From the NCBI GenBank assembly GCA_001600495.1, contig BCKE01000044.1, forward strand, positions 242,329-306,328: DNA of 64,000 bases. The letters run 5' to 3'. The position numbers and the translations under genes are program-made. The DNA is from Pilasporangium apinafurcum. Its lineage: Eukaryota > Oomycota > Peronosporomycetes > Pythiales > Pythiaceae. Shown piece after piece: positions 63,867-64,000 of this stretch. The notes below the pieces were generated by a model, which was not told the origin of the DNA, ran no database searches, and worked only from the letters and a program-made list of their open reading frames with translations. How positions within the stretch are numbered: position 1 is the first letter of the stretch; the number at the start of each line of letters is the position of its first letter.

Positions 63867-64000
63867 ATGCTCAGCATAAGCGGCCGATACGGAAAGAACA
63901 TCTATCACTACAACACGCCATGCGGTCCAGAATGCACCATAATGTCCGGAATGACGCTCCAGCGACGTTCTTCACACCTACGTGCTCCATATCGTCTACC
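63867..64000 (+). CDS. Start of an unidentified gene, 3' partial
   Basis: ATG 63867-63869 opens a frame that runs to the window end (44 codons). It begins MLSISGRYGKNIYHYNTPC and is rich in Tyr, Arg and Cys; no signal peptide or known motif. An Inr-like element lies 50 bp upstream. It may be the first exon of a longer gene. I do not recognise it, and a chance open frame of this length cannot be excluded. Confidence 0.4.
   Translation, partial: MLSISGRYGKNIYHYNTPCGPECTIMSGMTLQRRSSHLRAPYRL

Overview
The window is from a compact eukaryotic nuclear genome, most likely an oomycete (stramenopile). Reasons: long single-exon genes beside genes with many short introns; every intron I could place is about 66-101 bp with GT...YAG ends and often a CTAAC/CTGAC-like branch site; there is a folate-biopterin transporter, a TRPML-type channel, cilium-related genes (zoospore flagella) and a Myb protein with the relaxed domains common in stramenopiles. 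The fairly low GC would fit a downy mildew or Albugo-like lineage, but I cannot settle the genus from sequence alone. No rRNA, tRNA, CRISPR array or intact transposon was seen.

Layout. 1-9.3 kb: 3' part of a CFAP92-like gene (+), an acidic PROSER3-like gene (-), a mucolipin-type channel (+) whose start codon overlaps that of its antisense neighbour, and a folate-biopterin transporter (+). 10-14.5 kb: an annexin (+), a decayed gene (-) and a six-exon drug/metabolite-type transporter (+). 14.7-22.9 kb: a nine-exon LRR/coiled-coil gene (-), a type II membrane glycosyltransferase-like gene (-) and a GCN20/ABCF3-type ATPase (+). 23-38 kb: two giant minus-strand genes, an Armadillo-repeat protein of about 1,800 aa and a USP34-type deubiquitinase of about 3,000 aa. 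38.5-47.8 kb: a Bora-like mitotic regulator (+), a small membrane protein (-), a secreted FN3/PA protein (+) and a two-Myb protein (+). 48-64 kb: transportin (-), the Fe-S assembly ATPase NBP35 (+, eight exons), a PH-PP2C fusion (-, ten exons), a stramenopile-type regulatory protein (-), a possible gene relic, DNA polymerase delta catalytic subunit (-), and the start of an unknown gene (+) cut by the window end.

Most genes are housekeeping or signalling genes and do not form one pathway. Two loose themes recur: cilium/centrosome and mitosis (CFAP92-like, PROSER3-like, LRR/coiled-coil, Bora-like), and nuclear or genome maintenance (transportin, NBP35, whose pathway matures the Fe-S cluster of DNA polymerase delta, and POLD1). 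The most notable items are the PH-PP2C fusion, the MABP/UBL/USP/Tudor giant, a Bora homologue, the plant-type NBP35 lacking the C-terminal CxxC, a perfect 31-bp inverted repeat and a recurring paired CCAAT-box arrangement in several promoters.
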